DNA from: Topomyia yanbarensis
Taxonomy: Eukaryota > Arthropoda > Insecta > Diptera > Culicidae
Reading direction: 5' to 3'
DNA length: 64,000 nt
Assembly (NCBI RefSeq): GCF_030247195.1
Contig: NC_080671.1
Coordinates: forward strand, 416,588,044-416,652,043
Shown here: piece after piece, positions 20,946 to 33,415 of the stretch
Layout of the letters: every line of letters begins with the position of its first letter
How positions within the stretch are numbered: the first letter of the stretch is position 1
Notes under the pieces: model-generated
Told to the model about the DNA's origin: nothing
The model's input: only the letters and a program-made list of their open reading frames with translations
Database searches by the model: none
Translations under genes and position numbers: made by a program

Positions 20946-23900
20946 AACATGACTCTTTCACTACTTTACGGTCAATGGCAATAATATTGATGTCGTTTGA
21001 AGCGAAGGTTCATGATCAAAAATATTTTTTGTATCAACTAGCAATTACACGCGATTGAAATATTTCCATATTAGCATACCCTGAAATACCCAAACATCAT
21101 TTGATTTGTACTATGTATTACTCTCAATTGAATTAAATCAATCACAGAAGCTCAGTTAAATTAAATGTAAATCTAGTTCCGGTTAAGGAAATTTTCGAGT
21201 TGTAATCGCAAATTTTAATCGGCTATTTAATGATACGAAACTTTTGGGAAATTCTGACCATTTCAAAAAGCCCTGTGATTGCTACAATTCCCACCAGCTG
21301 ACTGTCTAGTGATCGAACCACCCCGCAAAGGAACAAAACGAACAAAATTATGTGCCACAGAATCTCACATCAGGTCAAATTTATCGGCCCATTCAAATCC
21401 TGTCCCAAGGGAAACCACGAACCGCGGACAAGATAAGATAACCATCCGATCATTCCGTCATAACGGACCGTCCCCGTTCATTTGTATGTGTGTTTGGTAC
21501 AATAAAATATAAAAGCAAGATAGGAAGCGAACCAACAAACGGGCCCGGACATTTCACTTCTGGGTTTCATTGTCACTCTCTCGGCGAAGTAAACCGGAGC
21601 CGTGGTAGTTATATGTAGGTATGTATACCTATCACGATTGTCTTCCTGCCGTGCCCCGAAAAGCATTATAACAGAACCTTACGGAACGGTGGATTTTTCG
21701 ACGAAAGACGCCAGGCCACACTTACTCCTGCCCACAGTCGGTGTGGTGTGTGGATGGCCAAAGTAATCCGCGCTACTGCTGCTGAACTGTTCGGCTGGCT
21801 TTGGCGTGGAGTTTGTTGGTGAGAGGCGACGCCGCTGGAAGAAGGCGGGGTGAGAACTAAGGCATTGAACCTTTTTCCCTCTTCCTTGGGTGAGAGGGAA
21901 CTTTACTTGTTGTTTCCATTGTTTGCTGCACTTGACTCATCAACACCCCACTGAGCTGTACTTCAGTCGCGCGATGTAGGTATTATACAACGATAAAATT
22001 TATTTTGCCAAAGTATACATTACATTACTCTTCTCGGAAGCGGCGCTACGTCATTAGGCCGAAAAGTTATTAGTTCCGATGATTACTAGCTGAGAATTTG
22101 CCGGCATACATATTTGGGAAACGGATTGGCCGCCGTGTCCCATAAGCCAGACGTTTTATGTTCAAGCCCCAATCAAGATTAGTTCTAGTCTCAGCAAGCA
22201 TGTTGCATTAGGCTTGTATAGTTTCTAAAAATTAGCTTCCAAGTTGGGAAAGAAAGTAAAAATTGGCATGGATGAATTACAATTAACATTCTCCTGGGGT
22301 GCCAAAGTGGCTCTGATCCGATCTCATCATGTTTGGTATAAGACTTCTTGAGACGTGAGAGATCAGATCATCAGTAACCACCAAAAGACTGCATTTGATC
22401 GTAGCCTTTATGATATTGTGCTCTGTTAATTTGTATTGACTGCAATATGCCGACAAAAATCGAAACCTAGACCTTTAACCCTCACCCGATGGACTAGCAC
22501 ACAAACAGTACCCTCCCGTAGAAAGGCTACTGAAGTGCGAGCGGAAATCAAATCTGACGGTTGGATGACCCCTAGCTAGTACTCTGTAGAGCACTTTTCC
22601 CCCATTCAGCATTGTCCGCCGGGTACCTATCCATATACGTAGGAATAGTTATGTGTACCGGTTGATGATGAGTACGTCGCATCGTCGTCGCCGGGTGTTT
22701 GCTCGACCGAACCGAGTGCATCCTGATCAACACAAAAACACGTTCGCATTGTCGTGTATTAGGCCTACTACGTCTACATGTATACCTTCCCGCTCGATAT
22801 TTGAATCGGATGACTTTTGGCTTTGTCCCTTCGTTATGGGGTCGTTCCTTCGTAAAATTACAATTAAACGGTAACGCACCGATTTAAATAAAGTGGTTCC
22901 GGTCGTCGTGCCCTCCGGCGATTGTGTGCTGTATGGAATGCCATGTGATCGGCGGCAGTTTTTGTATTGACTAATGACGAAGGGACGAACTATCCCTTTT
23001 GCAGTTTACTGTCGGAATTCACCTGTTTGAAATAATGAAGATTCCCCTTTGGTTTGTTTTTTTTTGTAGTCAGGGAACTTATGGTTATTTATAATGCTCT
23101 TCACAATGCCGCGGATATCAAATTATGATCAGTCCAGCGTGAATCTTGCTTGGTCGATGGTAAACAAACTTTTCAGAGGGTTTTCATTAACTTCACGCAT
23201 CAGGCAGGAATCGAAACCGACTCTATGAAAGGGTTGCAAGTGTTTCTTAAATTATTAGCACTCCTGCGTTTCGGGATGTGCACATCAAGCCAATGGAAAC
23301 AAAACGGCAGTTGAATGGAAAATCACCCCTCTCTGGTCCTTGTTTGAGATAGCTGCAGCGAGGGAAGAAGTTCCCTTGTTTCCTATCACTGAAGGAGTCG
23401 TTATTTTTAGATGCTTTAAAACCTAAAAGAAGGGAGACGGAATTGAAATGCAGCCGGAAGTGTTCACCTTAGGTGCACTATTCTCATTTAAAATGCACGT
23501 TTTTCTTCTGTCTTCTTATCTGGAAGACACACACACATAAAGCCCGAGGTTGGCGAGGGAGTAACTCAAGTGTGGCGAAGACGGAAAACATGCATTGGCG
23601 GAAGTGCCGTTTTAGTCCTTGAGAAGAGGGTCTTGATGATAAGTTGTGATGATGCATGCATTGTGTGTTTGTCCTTTTACCGGCCGGAAGGAGGGCTGTT
23701 ATCTGCAATCTTAAAAACGTTAACTGTAAGGATATAACTGGGGTGGAACGAGACAGTGGAACGGTTTGTGCACTTTCCCACCGGACGGTTTCCCGACGTT
23801 TTCGGCACTTTGTCACTAAATATTCAATCAGCTAGCTAACGCTGTGAGACGTAGAATTAGTTTTCTTTGGTGTATTATTTCAGGGAAAAGATGTATTTAT

Positions 23901-24071
23901 TTAACATTTGATGTGGTTAGCAAGGCAGACACGCAAAGTCTAATAACTGTTTTATTCATATTCGTATTTTTAAACTGGAATTTGAAGAAAAGGCTAGAAC
24001 GTTTGAAAATGGGGCACCTAAATTAGGCACGGATATATAAGCTTTTCAAAGTGTTTGGTTGTTCGTAAATA
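20946..24071. other. No supported gene; apparently unique sequence
   Basis: This 3.1-kb stretch lacks inverted or tandem repeats that I can see and is less AT-rich than its neighbours between 21.3 and 22.9 kb. The open frames are 60-110 codons without domains. It could be intergenic DNA, an intron, or hold untranslated exons. A TATA-like word (AATATAAAAGC near 21507) is present but nothing confirms a promoter. Confidence 0.5.
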
Positions 24072-24074
24072 CAG

Positions 24075-24112
24075 TGAAGATTTTATCAGCACCCGGGTTT
24101 TATGGCCTTAAA
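24075..24112. repeat. Solitary end of the ATTTTATCAGC MITE family
   Basis: TACAGTGAAGATTTTATCAGC followed by ACCCGGGTTTTATGGCC resembles the left terminus of the MITE at 15202-15611. No matching right terminus is near, so this is an end fragment. Confidence 0.45.
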
Positions 24113-24285
24113 TCAGTCTAGTAACAACAGTTTGGAAGAGCAGATTTAGTAAAATTATCATTATGGATCAATTGTATAAATCAAAGTAAAACAGTATCAA
24201 GTGCTGTACAAAGATAAACAATCCGAAGTGTAGTCGTAATAATTTATGTCAGGAAGTCGCCATGTTGGATTTCAACATAAATATA

Positions 24286-25869
24286 CAGGGTGTTTGGTTC
24301 ATGGTTAAGAACCTCTCGGGGGGTGATAGACTGTCATATTTGGAGAAAAAAATTGTTCTACACATACCACCAAATCTCAACCGTTACAGAGTTATTGAAC
24401 TTTATGTGTAAAAAACTTATTTGTCTTAAAATACCTCTAACTCAAAAAGTATACGTTGCATTTCAAATATTTTAGTTCCACTGTGAAAGTGAGAAAATTT
24501 CGCATTGAGTGATTCCTTCACATGTTTCAGCTAATGAGTTTAAGTAGCCTTTTCAAAGGAATTTAGTGAAAATTAAAGAATTTTAATCGATTTTTCGTTC
24601 ATTTCTTGAAAATCCTAATAGTTAACCTCATCATTTTAATAATCCAGATTGTTAGTCTTGAAGAGCTGCATAATTCGTTGTTTGACATGATACACTTACC
24701 TTTTCTTGTTTTCATAAGTTTGGGTTATTCAACTTGGATATTTTTATCTCATTTTCACTAATACCAGCTCTAATTGAAAAAGTATGGCTCTTATTGTACT
24801 TTTTTTCTTTTTATTCGAAAGCCAGCAAAATTTTACAGAGAAAAATGTATTAATACCTTTCAGTTATGTGAATTTAGTATTCTTTTAGAAGTAAATTAGT
24901 TTAAAGTTAGTGCTATTATTAGCATTTTCGTTAATTTTCTTAAAATAGTAAATAATAAACATCACCATTATTATCATGGAAATAATGCATCTCAGCAAGT
25001 TCTACAGTTCTTTCTTTGACTCCATTCAATTATCTCTTTTGGTTTCGACGCAAAATCGTTTTTATCACATCGTTTCATATGCAAAAATAACGATTTCGAA
25101 CCCACTACATTTGTGGCGAGGTCATGCTGTGTTAACCATTAAATAGCAGCAAAATGAAAAGAGACATAGACAAAGTGTCAAATAAAAAGTTATAGAGAAC
25201 ATTAAGGGGCATCAAATGAACAATAGTAACGATAAATTTTGTTGATTAATAATTAGAATAATTAAAAAACTCTCCAAAAAACACAAATCCTGAGTTATTT
25301 CGTTAGTAAAAAATCATTTAGTACACTTAACTAAAAGATATTTGTACACACACTGATAGGACATTTTCTCAGCTTTCCAATAATATCTTGTAAATAACGA
25401 TATAATGCATATTTTTCAGATTAGAGCCTTTTAAGCACTTGCAAGTCGGTTACAGAAAAAGTATAGTAATGAAATTACAAAGAAATGAGAAGAGATAGGA
25501 ATATGTCGTCCAAGAACAAATTATGAATCGTCCTAAAACCCAACTTTTGGATAATGGATATTGCATACTTCATACTTCATTATTTCGAGAAAATTAGCAA
25601 AAACCTCCTCAAAAACACTAACTTTTAACTACTTTACAGCTAAAAGGTAATTAAAACTAATTAACTAAAAGATATAAGAACACCATTGAATAGAAAACTT
25701 TCTCACCTTTTAAATGGAACTAAAAGATTTAAAATACAAAGTATACTTTTAAAGTTAGAGGTATTTTAAGACAAATAAGTTTTTTACACAAAGAGTTCAA
25801 TAACTCTGTATCGGTTGAGATTTGATGGTATTTGTAGAACAATTTTTTAACCATGAACCAAACACCCTG
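24286..25869. mobile_element. Non-autonomous mariner-like element, 1584 bp, with long inverted repeats
   Basis: The left end CAGGGTGTTTGGTTCATGGT is repeated in reverse complement at the right end (ACCATGAACCAAACACCCTG, ending 25869). Pairing continues inward for roughly 200 bases (AAAAACTTATTTGTCTTAAA with its complement near 25760). TA flanks each end. The interior is AT-rich and has no open transposase frame. The right end abuts a tandem AT repeat. TA duplication and CAGGGTG ends fit Tc1/mariner or a relative. Confidence 0.75.
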
Positions 25870-25975
25870 TATATAAATTATATAAATAATATATAAATTA
25901 TATATAAATTATATATAAATTATATATAAATTATATATAAATTATATATAAATTATATAAATAATATATAATATA
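25870..25975. repeat. AT-rich tandem repeat
   Basis: About 100 bases of ATTATATATAA-type units with a period near 14 (TATATAAATTATATATAA repeated). It begins exactly at the right end of the mariner-like element, so it may have grown from its TA target site. Confidence 0.8.
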
Positions 25976-26019
25976 AATTTCTGGCACCTACTCGTCAAGA
26001 CCATTCGAAAAATACCCAG

Positions 26020-27635
26020 TCAGTCTAGATTCTACACTGTGAGCTCTGGACTCTGCACTCTTCACGCTGGATTCTGGCTTCGATATTCTGGGCTATGGAT
26101 TCTGGACTCTGAATTATGGTCTCTGGGGTCTTGATTCTGGACTCTGTAGTCCGAACTCTAGACTCTGAAGTCTGGATTCTGAACTCTGGAATCTGCACTC
26201 GAGACTCTGGAGTTTTGGCTCGGGACACTGGATTCTGGGTACTGGTCTCTGGGCTATGGAAACTGAACTTTAGATTCTGGACTCTTCACTCTCATCGCTG
26301 GATGATGGACTCTTGGCGCTGGCCTCGAATCTCTGTACTATGGACTCTGAACCATTCTCTGCATGGGCTCTGATATCTGGGGTCTTGATCCTTCACTCTT
26401 GAATCTGAACTCTAGACTCTGGACTCTGAACTTTTGGCTCTGCACTCGGGTCTCTGGATTCTGGACTGTGGGCTCTCCTCGGGACTCTGGTCTCTGGGCT
26501 CTGAACTCGAGACACTGGGCTCTGTATTTTGGGTTGAGGACTCTGGTCTCTGGACTCTGAACTCTGGTCTCAGGATTCTCGTCTCAGGACTCTGAGCTCT
26601 ACATTCTGGACTTTGAACTCTGGATGCTGCACTCTTCACGTTGGGTTCTGAACTCTGGACTCTCGCCTCGAGATTCTATGTTATGGACTCTGGTTTCTGG
26701 GCTCTGTGCTCTGGAGCCTGAACTCTTGCCTCAGTATTTTGGGTTAAGTACTTTGGGCTCTGGATTCTGGTTTCAGAGCTCTGGACTCTGACCACAGTAA
26801 TTTAAGTTGAGGATTCTCGACTCTGGACCCAGGATTCGTGACTCTGTTCTCTACACTCTGCACTTCTCTGCATTCTTAACTCTGGATTCTGAGCTCACGC
26901 CTCGTGATTCTATGCTATGGACTCTGGACTGTAGATTGTGGTCTCTGAGCTATGGGCTCTGGGTCTTGACTCGAGAGTTTGGACTCTGAACTATGGACTT
27001 TGGACTATGCATTTGAGACTTTTCATTCTGGACTCGGGACTCTGGGTTCTGTCCGCTGGGCTATGGAATCTAAACTCTGGATTTTCGAATCTGAACTCTG
27101 GATTCTGGGATCTGAGCTTTGGAATCTGCTTTAGCTTAGCTTAGCTTAGGTTCTGGGCTCTGAGCTTTGGAATCTGGACTCTAAACTCTGGTCCCAATAT
27201 TTTGGGTTAGGGGCTCTGAACTTTGGGCTCTGGTCGCTGGATTATGTGTTCAGGACTCTGGGCTCAGTATTTTGGGATAAGAACTCTAGACTCTGGTTTC
27301 TTGTCTCTGAGCTCTGGACTCTAGGTTTTGGATTCTGGGCTCTGGTATCTGAACTCTGAACTCTGGGCTCTGAACTCTGCACTCGGACCTCTGGATTCTG
27401 GATTCTGAGCTCTGTCTGCGGAACTCTGGGTTCTGATCGCTGTGCTATGGACTGTGGACATTGCATTCTCGACACTGAACTCTAGATTCTGAACTCTAGA
27501 CTCACCTCAGTATTTTGAATTAAGGATTTGCGACTCTGGATTCTGGTCTCTCTCCTCGTGACTCTATACTCTGGGCTATGGAATCTGGGTTCTCTCTTCT
27601 GGGTTCTGGGCTCTGGACTATGGACCCTAAATAAA
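26020..27635. repeat. 1.6-kb degenerate minisatellite of CTCTGGA / TTCTGGA words
   Basis: Nearly all of this stretch is made of 6-8-base words of the form GGACTCT, GGATTCT, GGGCTCT, GAACTCT, often separated by variants, so the period is short and irregular. Several frames on both strands stay open for 60-85 codons, encoding Ser/Glu/Gln-rich or Leu/Trp/Ser-rich repeats, which follows from the word pattern and is not evidence of a gene. A small (TTAGC)n run lies at about 27128-27150. Confidence 0.85.
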
Positions 27636-27649
27636 AATACCCTGAATAA

Positions 27650-28000
27650 AAATACAGTTTGGACAAGGAAGTTTTTTTGACAGTTGGTAGGGAACATACT
27701 TACCTATCTTAAAACAAAATTTCATCCAAAACAAAGATGGTTTTTTTTATAAATGGACTTGAAATTTTTAAAATCGATTTTTTTAGTGTAGGAGTCGATG
27801 AAGATTTTTTTCAATATTTTCAATATTTTTATTTAAAAATTTGACCAATTTTGTGAAAATCACTCCTAAAACATTTTTTGTAGGATTTGTCATTTGTGGA
27901 CTATAGTCATTTGAAAAAAATCTGTAAAAAAAAGTTTGACTCTCTTAGAGATATTTCTAAAGAGATTTTTCCAATCCGAAAGAGGCAAATGACCCTAAGG
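27650..28000. repeat. Dispersed repeat, minus orientation; partner of 15950-16290
   Basis: Read in reverse complement, it matches 15950-16290 over blocks including GTAGGAGTCG, AAAATCACTCCTA and the GGGAACAT...ACCTATCTT region. No coding sequence. Confidence 0.6.
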
Positions 28001-28349
28001 GTAAAATCTCTATAATTAAAAGATAAATAAAATAAAAAGGAAGGAACATAGTGAATAACAATACAATACAATCACATCGAAAAATAACCTAGATTTTTCA
28101 CTTTCGAAGAAATTATGAGCCCTACTGATAAAGCCCATAGCTGTTTAAGGTACTGGTTTAAGAACAACAACAGATAGTTGAGTTTAAGTTCCCTGTGTTG
28201 TGTATAGATTCATCAATCTATACTGCTTATGGTCGCAAATCAGTCCCATAATGATAGGAAATCCCAAAGAAAACGAAACAAATATATGGTCAGGGGCAGC
28301 ATAATTTCTTTTAAATTTTTAAAAAAATTTTTTTTTTAAATTTTGCACT

Positions 28350-28543
28350 GTTAGAACCCTTAAGGGAAGTTTAAGCTAAATAATCAGGAAAGGTTATGAG
28401 GCTATATCTAGGGACTAAAGAAGAATATTTTAAGGGCTTCGGTTTCTTAAAAATAAAGAAAAATATATGTCCTGATTTTGTCAATGTCCCGGTTTTATCA
28501 GCCTAAAATTCACCAAGGGGCTTATGAAAACGGGATTTCACTG
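28350..28543. mobile_element. Right part of the ATTTTATCAGC MITE
   Basis: It matches the right half of the MITE at 15202-15611: AATAATCAGGAAAGGTT, GGCTATATCTAGGGAC, GAAGAATATTTTAAG, CCGGTTTTATCAGCC, and the end CACTG. The left half is missing. Confidence 0.65.
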
Positions 28544-29071
28544 CAGCCTAATTTTTCACAGTTTTAAGCTAACGGGGTTTCGACGTATTCATCATACAAC
28601 TGCTGAATTATTGGATTATTCTAAAAGAACGCAAAGTACGTTGGAGTGGAACAACCTATTGTACGGTTGAAGTTCGTGCGGTTGAAGGTCGTTCAGAAAA
28701 TCAACGCTGATCCCAACATTTCGGTTTATAATTCGCCATAAAACTGATTACTAACCGCTGAACTTCGGGGTGCATCCTTCACCTAGAAAGCTATCAATGG
28801 TAACTATCAAGTAAACAACCCAACCAAAGACTAATTCCAGCAAGTAACGGACAGCAGTCTACCTTCTCATCTCGCACAAAACAGAAGCTGAAATTTAACC
28901 CCTATAAAGCAACCAGTAGAGCAAACGTTCAACTTTACCTCACTTTGTCCACTTCACTGTATCGTTACCTCCAACTGTGCAGTAAAACGAACCAGCCACA
29001 GAAAAGTACCCATACCACGAAAAAAAAATTTCGATAGACTTTCAGCAAGCTTGTTTTGGACTTACGCTTCA
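28544..29071. other. No supported gene
   Basis: Moderately AT-rich sequence without an open frame above 60 codons. I see neither a domain nor terminal repeats. Confidence 0.5.
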
Positions 29072-29360
29072 GTGGAGTAGCTAGAAATTTGGGCATGGGG
29101 ATTTAAGGAAAATCCTTCATTTTTAGAAAATACTTAAATTTAATGTAAATTTGATAAACTATTGAAAGTTCGGAACCAAATATAGTCTAACAGATACCTT
29201 TTATAACTTCTTTTATAATATAACAATGAAGTCAAACAATGTAAACACAGAAAGTGAAATAAATGTACGAAAACTTCTCTAACGATCAAGGTCACATTAA
29301 TTCCAAACCATCAACTTTGAATGTTTTGACAACCTCGAAGAAGCTTTCAAACTCAACAAA
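29072..29360. mobile_element. hAT-like element fragment (left end), cut by the old I-like retrotransposon
   Basis: From CAGTGGAGTAGCTAGAAATT onward the sequence matches the left end of the element at 9015 for about 290 bases (AAAATACTTAAATTTAATG; GAAAGTTCGG; CAACCTCGAAGAAGCT). The match stops near 29360, where ORF1 of the I-like retrotransposon begins at about codon 20 of the intact copy. Confidence 0.6.
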
Positions 29361-29371
29361 TAGTAAGAGAC

Positions 29372-30600
29372 TTGGTGTCAGCCCCCCGTATAAAACAGTA
29401 TTCCACTGGGCCATGGGTAGTATACTTTCGGACCGGGGAGAAACCGGTTAATGTATTGAAACTTTCTCGGGATCTGACTGCTAACTACCCGGCCGTAACT
29501 CAGATAACACGTGTTCGGGCAAACAAGATACGTGCTCTGGTGAATGATCTCGGCCAGGCAAACGCGATTGCTTGCTGTGAGCACTTTACGCGTGAATTTA
29601 AAGCGTACGTGCCAGCTATGGCCGTAGAAATCGATGGGGTAGTGTCCGAACCGGGCCTGAAATGCGAAGAACTGTTGGAGCACGGGATTGGTTGCTTTAA
29701 GGACCCTTCACTTCAACAGATTAAGATCTTGGAATGCAAACAATTGTATACCGCAAACACCGAGTGAGGTAAGACTACCTACTCTCTATCAGGCTCACTT
29801 CGGGTGACATTCGCCGGGTCCTCTCTTCCCAACTACATACTCCTTGACAAGGTTCGCCTACCTGTTTGCCTGTTTGTATCGCGGGTCATGAGCTGCAGCA
29901 ATTGCAAGCAGTTGGGCCACACAGCCACATATTGTGGAAATAAGCAACGGTGCGGCAAATGCGAGAGAGAGCATGAGGATGACTCTTGCGGCAAAGAAAC
30001 AGAAAAGTGTATTTGCTGCGGGGACCCTTCGCATGCTCTTAAATCATGCCCTGCGTACAAACAGCGCGGGGATAAAATTAAGCGCTCCCTTAAGGGACGC
30101 TCGAGGCGCTCTTATGCAGAAATGCTAAAGAATGCTTCGCCATCTGTCCTGTCTGAAAATCCCTTTGGCTCGCGTTGAGCAAGAATCTGACGACCCTCAA
30201 GAGGGAACATCTCTCGTTAACCCGGAGGAGGCCAGCAAGAGGAGAACTCTAGCCTCCCCTAGACTACCTCGTAAGAGTCCCAAAATTTCCTCCTCTGAGA
30301 GTGCGCCAACAACATCTAATAAATCCAACGGAAGTGCTGCCTTAAACCCGAAGCAATCTGCTCCCGGAACTTCCAGGGACACTAGAAACCCCAAGTGTCC
30401 CTCTTTTTCAAACAGACGCTCAGTCCAATAATGGATTAATGAAATTTTCTGACATCGTGGACTTCATTTTCACAGCTTTCAATGTTACTGATCCTCTTAA
30501 AAGCCTTCTGATGCGTTTTCTCCCTATAGTGCAAACATTTTTGAAGCAGTTGACTACTAAATGGCCCCTCCTTGAAGCGATCGTATCCTTCGATGGCTAA
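29372..30600 (+). pseudogene. ORF1 remnant of an old I-like retrotransposon
   Basis: This aligns along its length with the intact ORF1 at 50705-52027, starting near residue 20 (the N-terminus and 5' UTR are missing). It keeps the RNA-binding N-terminal half and the three zinc knuckles (first knuckle MSCSNCKQLGHTATYC near 29889-29936, then CGKCEREHEDDSC and CICCGDPSHALKSC). It is broken by a TGA near 29764 and by frameshifts near 29790 and 30180. The junction ATGGCTAA at 30593-30600 is the same as in the intact copy, so coupling of the two ORFs is a family feature. Function in an active copy: RNA binding and particle assembly in the cytoplasm. This copy is inactive. Confidence 0.85.
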
Positions 30601-33102
30601 TCATCGAACGAGGTCACCGATTCGATCACTGTTCTACAGTGGAACAGCAGAAGTATCCTCCCGAAAATCGATTCCTTTAAATTTTTACTAATTAGTTTAA
30701 AATGTGATGCTTTCGCATTATGTCAAACTTGGTTAACTTCCGATATAAATCTCAACTTCCACGACTTTAATATAATTCGTCTGTATCGAGAAACGAGGAG
30801 TACTTTTGGGGTTCAAAAAGTGCTATTCTTTCAACCGAATTATCCTCCCTTCGATACCAGGCGTTGAAATTGTCGTTTTTATCAAAGGCAAAGACCTTTG
30901 CATTGCTTCATCAACATTCCTCCTAGAGCTTCGGCAGGGCACCGAACGCTTTGTTATATCACGGAATTCTTATCGGCACCGCGGCTAGTTCTAGGGGACT
31001 TTAACTCGCACTGTACGGTATGGGATTGTCTTCACGATGATAATAGATCAACATTAATCCAAGATCTTTGCGACAATTTCAACATGACCATCTTAAACAC
31101 GGAAGAAATGACGTGGATTCCTACACCACCAGCACGCGCAAGCGCGTTGGATTTATCGCTATGCTCGACATCGCTACAGTTAGATTGCATGTGGAAGGTG
31201 ATCACCGATCCCCACGGTAGCGATCATTCGCCTATCGTAATTTCAATTGCTAACGGTTCAAGACCATCGGAAACAATCAATGTCTCGTATGACCTCACAC
31301 AGAACATCGATTGGAAGAGTTACGCGACCGCGATACCCGCTAAAATCGAATCCACTCAAGAACTTCCTCCGGAAGAAGAGTACAGGTTTTTGGCTGGCTT
31401 GATTTTCGACAGCGTGAATCAAGCTCAGACTAAACCAGTACCGGGCTCGAATACCCAAGGACGGTCTCCCACACTGTCGTGAGACAAAGAGTGCTCAGAT
31501 TTATACGCGGAGAAATCCACTGCCTATAAGGCCTTCCGGGAAGACGGGTTACCCGCTATCAACAGTACGCGTCGTTAGAAAAGCGAATGAAGAGCCTAAT
31601 GAAAGCCAAAAAACGCAGTTATTGGCGCCGGTTCGTCGACGGGTTAACGAGAGAAACTGCGATGAGCACTCTTTGAGGTACGGCTCGCGGCATGCGTAAC
31701 CGAAACAGTACCAAAGAGAGCGTGTGATATTCAAACCGCTGGATATTCGCTTTCGCCAAGAAGATCTGTCCGGACTCTGTCCCGGTACAGAAAACGTACC
31801 GCGCCACGTCTTCTCACGATACCGCGAACGAAACGCCGTTTTCGATGATGATGATGATCTCACTTGCTCTCTTTTCATGCAACAATAACGCCCCAGGGTT
31901 AGACAGAATCAAATTCAACTTGACGAAGAATCTGTCTGACACTGCAAAAAGGCGCTTGTTGAACTTATTTAACAAGTTTATTGAGGGTAACATTGTCCCT
32001 CATGACTGGAGGCAAGTGAAGGTCATCGCCATCCAAAAACCAGGGAAACCAGCCTCCGACCACAACTCGTATCGACCGATTGCAATGCTGTCCTGTATTC
32101 GGAAGTTATTCGAGAAAATGATCCTGTTTCGGCTCGACAACTGGGTCGAAGCAAATGGCTTACTGTCAGATACACAATTTGGCTTCCGCAAAGGCAAAGG
32201 GACGAACGATTGCCGTGCGTTGTTTCTGGCCTATGCTAGCAAAGAGCAGATGGCATCAGTCTTCTTGGATGTTAAGGGGGCTTTTGACTCTGTTTCTATC
32301 AACATTCTGTCAGAGAAGCTGCACCAGCATGATCTTTCACCGATTTAAAATAACTTTTTGCTAAACCTGTTGTCTGAAAAGCACATGCACTTTTCGCATG
32401 GCGATTTAACAACATCGCGATAGCTACATGGGTCTTCCCCAGGACTCATGTTTAAGTCCCATGAATGACATTTTTACATGAATGACATTGACGATAGTCT
32501 TGCCAACTCATGCACGCTAAGGCAACTTGCAGACGACGGGGTGGTCTCTGTTACAGGGCCCAAAGCTGCCGATTTGCAAGGACCATTGCCAGATACTTTG
32601 GACAATTTGTCTGCTTGGGCTCTCCAGCTGGGTATCGAGTTCTCCACGGAGAAAACTGAGTGGGTTGTTTTTTTTCTAGGAAGCGTCAGCCGGCGCAACT
32701 CCAGCTTATATTAATGGGTGTAACGATCAATAAGGTCTTCACATTTAAATATCTCGGAGTCTGGTTCCACTCTAAAGGTACCTGGGGATGCCACATTAGG
32801 TATCTGAAACAGAAATGCCAACAAAGGATCAATTTTCTCCGGACAATAACTGGAACATGGTGGGGTGCCTACTCAGGAGACCTGATCAGGTTATACCAAA
32901 CAACGATATTGTCGGTGATGGAGTACGGGTGGTTTTGTTTCCGCTCCGCTGCGAACATACACTTCAGTAAACTGAAGAGAATCCAATATCGTTGCTTGCG
33001 CATTGCCTTGAGTTGCATGCACTCGACCCATACGATGAGTCTCGAAGTCCTGGCGGGCGTTCTACCGCTGGAAAATCGATTTTGGGAAATCTCATATCGA
33101 TT
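30601..33102 (+). pseudogene. ORF2 remnant (endonuclease to RT thumb) of the old I-like retrotransposon
   Basis: Continuous with the ORF1 remnant, it matches the intact ORF2 at 52020-55706. Recognisable blocks: endonuclease LVLGDFNSHCTVWDC (about 30984-31028) and GSDHSPIVIS (about 31216-31245); RT YRPIAMLSCIRKLFEKMI, FLDVKGAFDSVS, LADD (about 32524-32535), and KYLGVWFHSKGTWG. It has many frameshifts and stops, and lacks about 20 bases near 32220 relative to the intact copy (after CGTTGTTTCT). The remnant stops abruptly at 33102, where another retrotransposon is inserted, and resumes at 41436. Confidence 0.85.
33072..33102. repeat. Left copy of a 31-bp target duplication
   Basis: Bases 33072-33102 (starting AAAATCGATTTTGGGAA) recur at 41436-41466 with one mismatch. 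They flank the 8.3-kb insertion. The intact I-like copy at about 54536-54566 shows this sequence once, so the duplication is the footprint of the insertion. Confidence 0.9.
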
Positions 33103-33415
33103 TGGCAAAACGACCCTTTTTTGGTTCAGTGTACTCCTACCGATTAGTTGTTTACATAAATCGCTCCAACTATTTTTACTTTTTAACGAGATTTGTGAAG
33201 TTTTTATCGTTGTTTGTCGTGGTAATCGACTGAGAATTTTGTTTTTAACATTGTTATTGTGCAGTGTGAAAGTGTCTCCTGTTTGCTCTTGTGTTGCGAA
33301 AAAAAACAGCGAAGAAAGCAATTGAGTGAACTTCTGTGACTTAACCACCAAAACTTTCCACTGAACGCAGCGCCATCTATATTCCATTGTTCGCATTCTC
33401 AGATCGGTACGCATT

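Noticed and set aside
21270..22900. Possible promoter with AATATAAAAGC
   Set aside because: A single TATA-like word in AT-rich DNA is not evidence, and no open frame follows.
26025..27697. Several open frames of 60-85 codons on both strands
   Set aside because: They follow from the word pattern of the minisatellite, occur in multiple phases at once, and encode only repeats of Glu/Ser/Gln or Leu/Trp/Ser.
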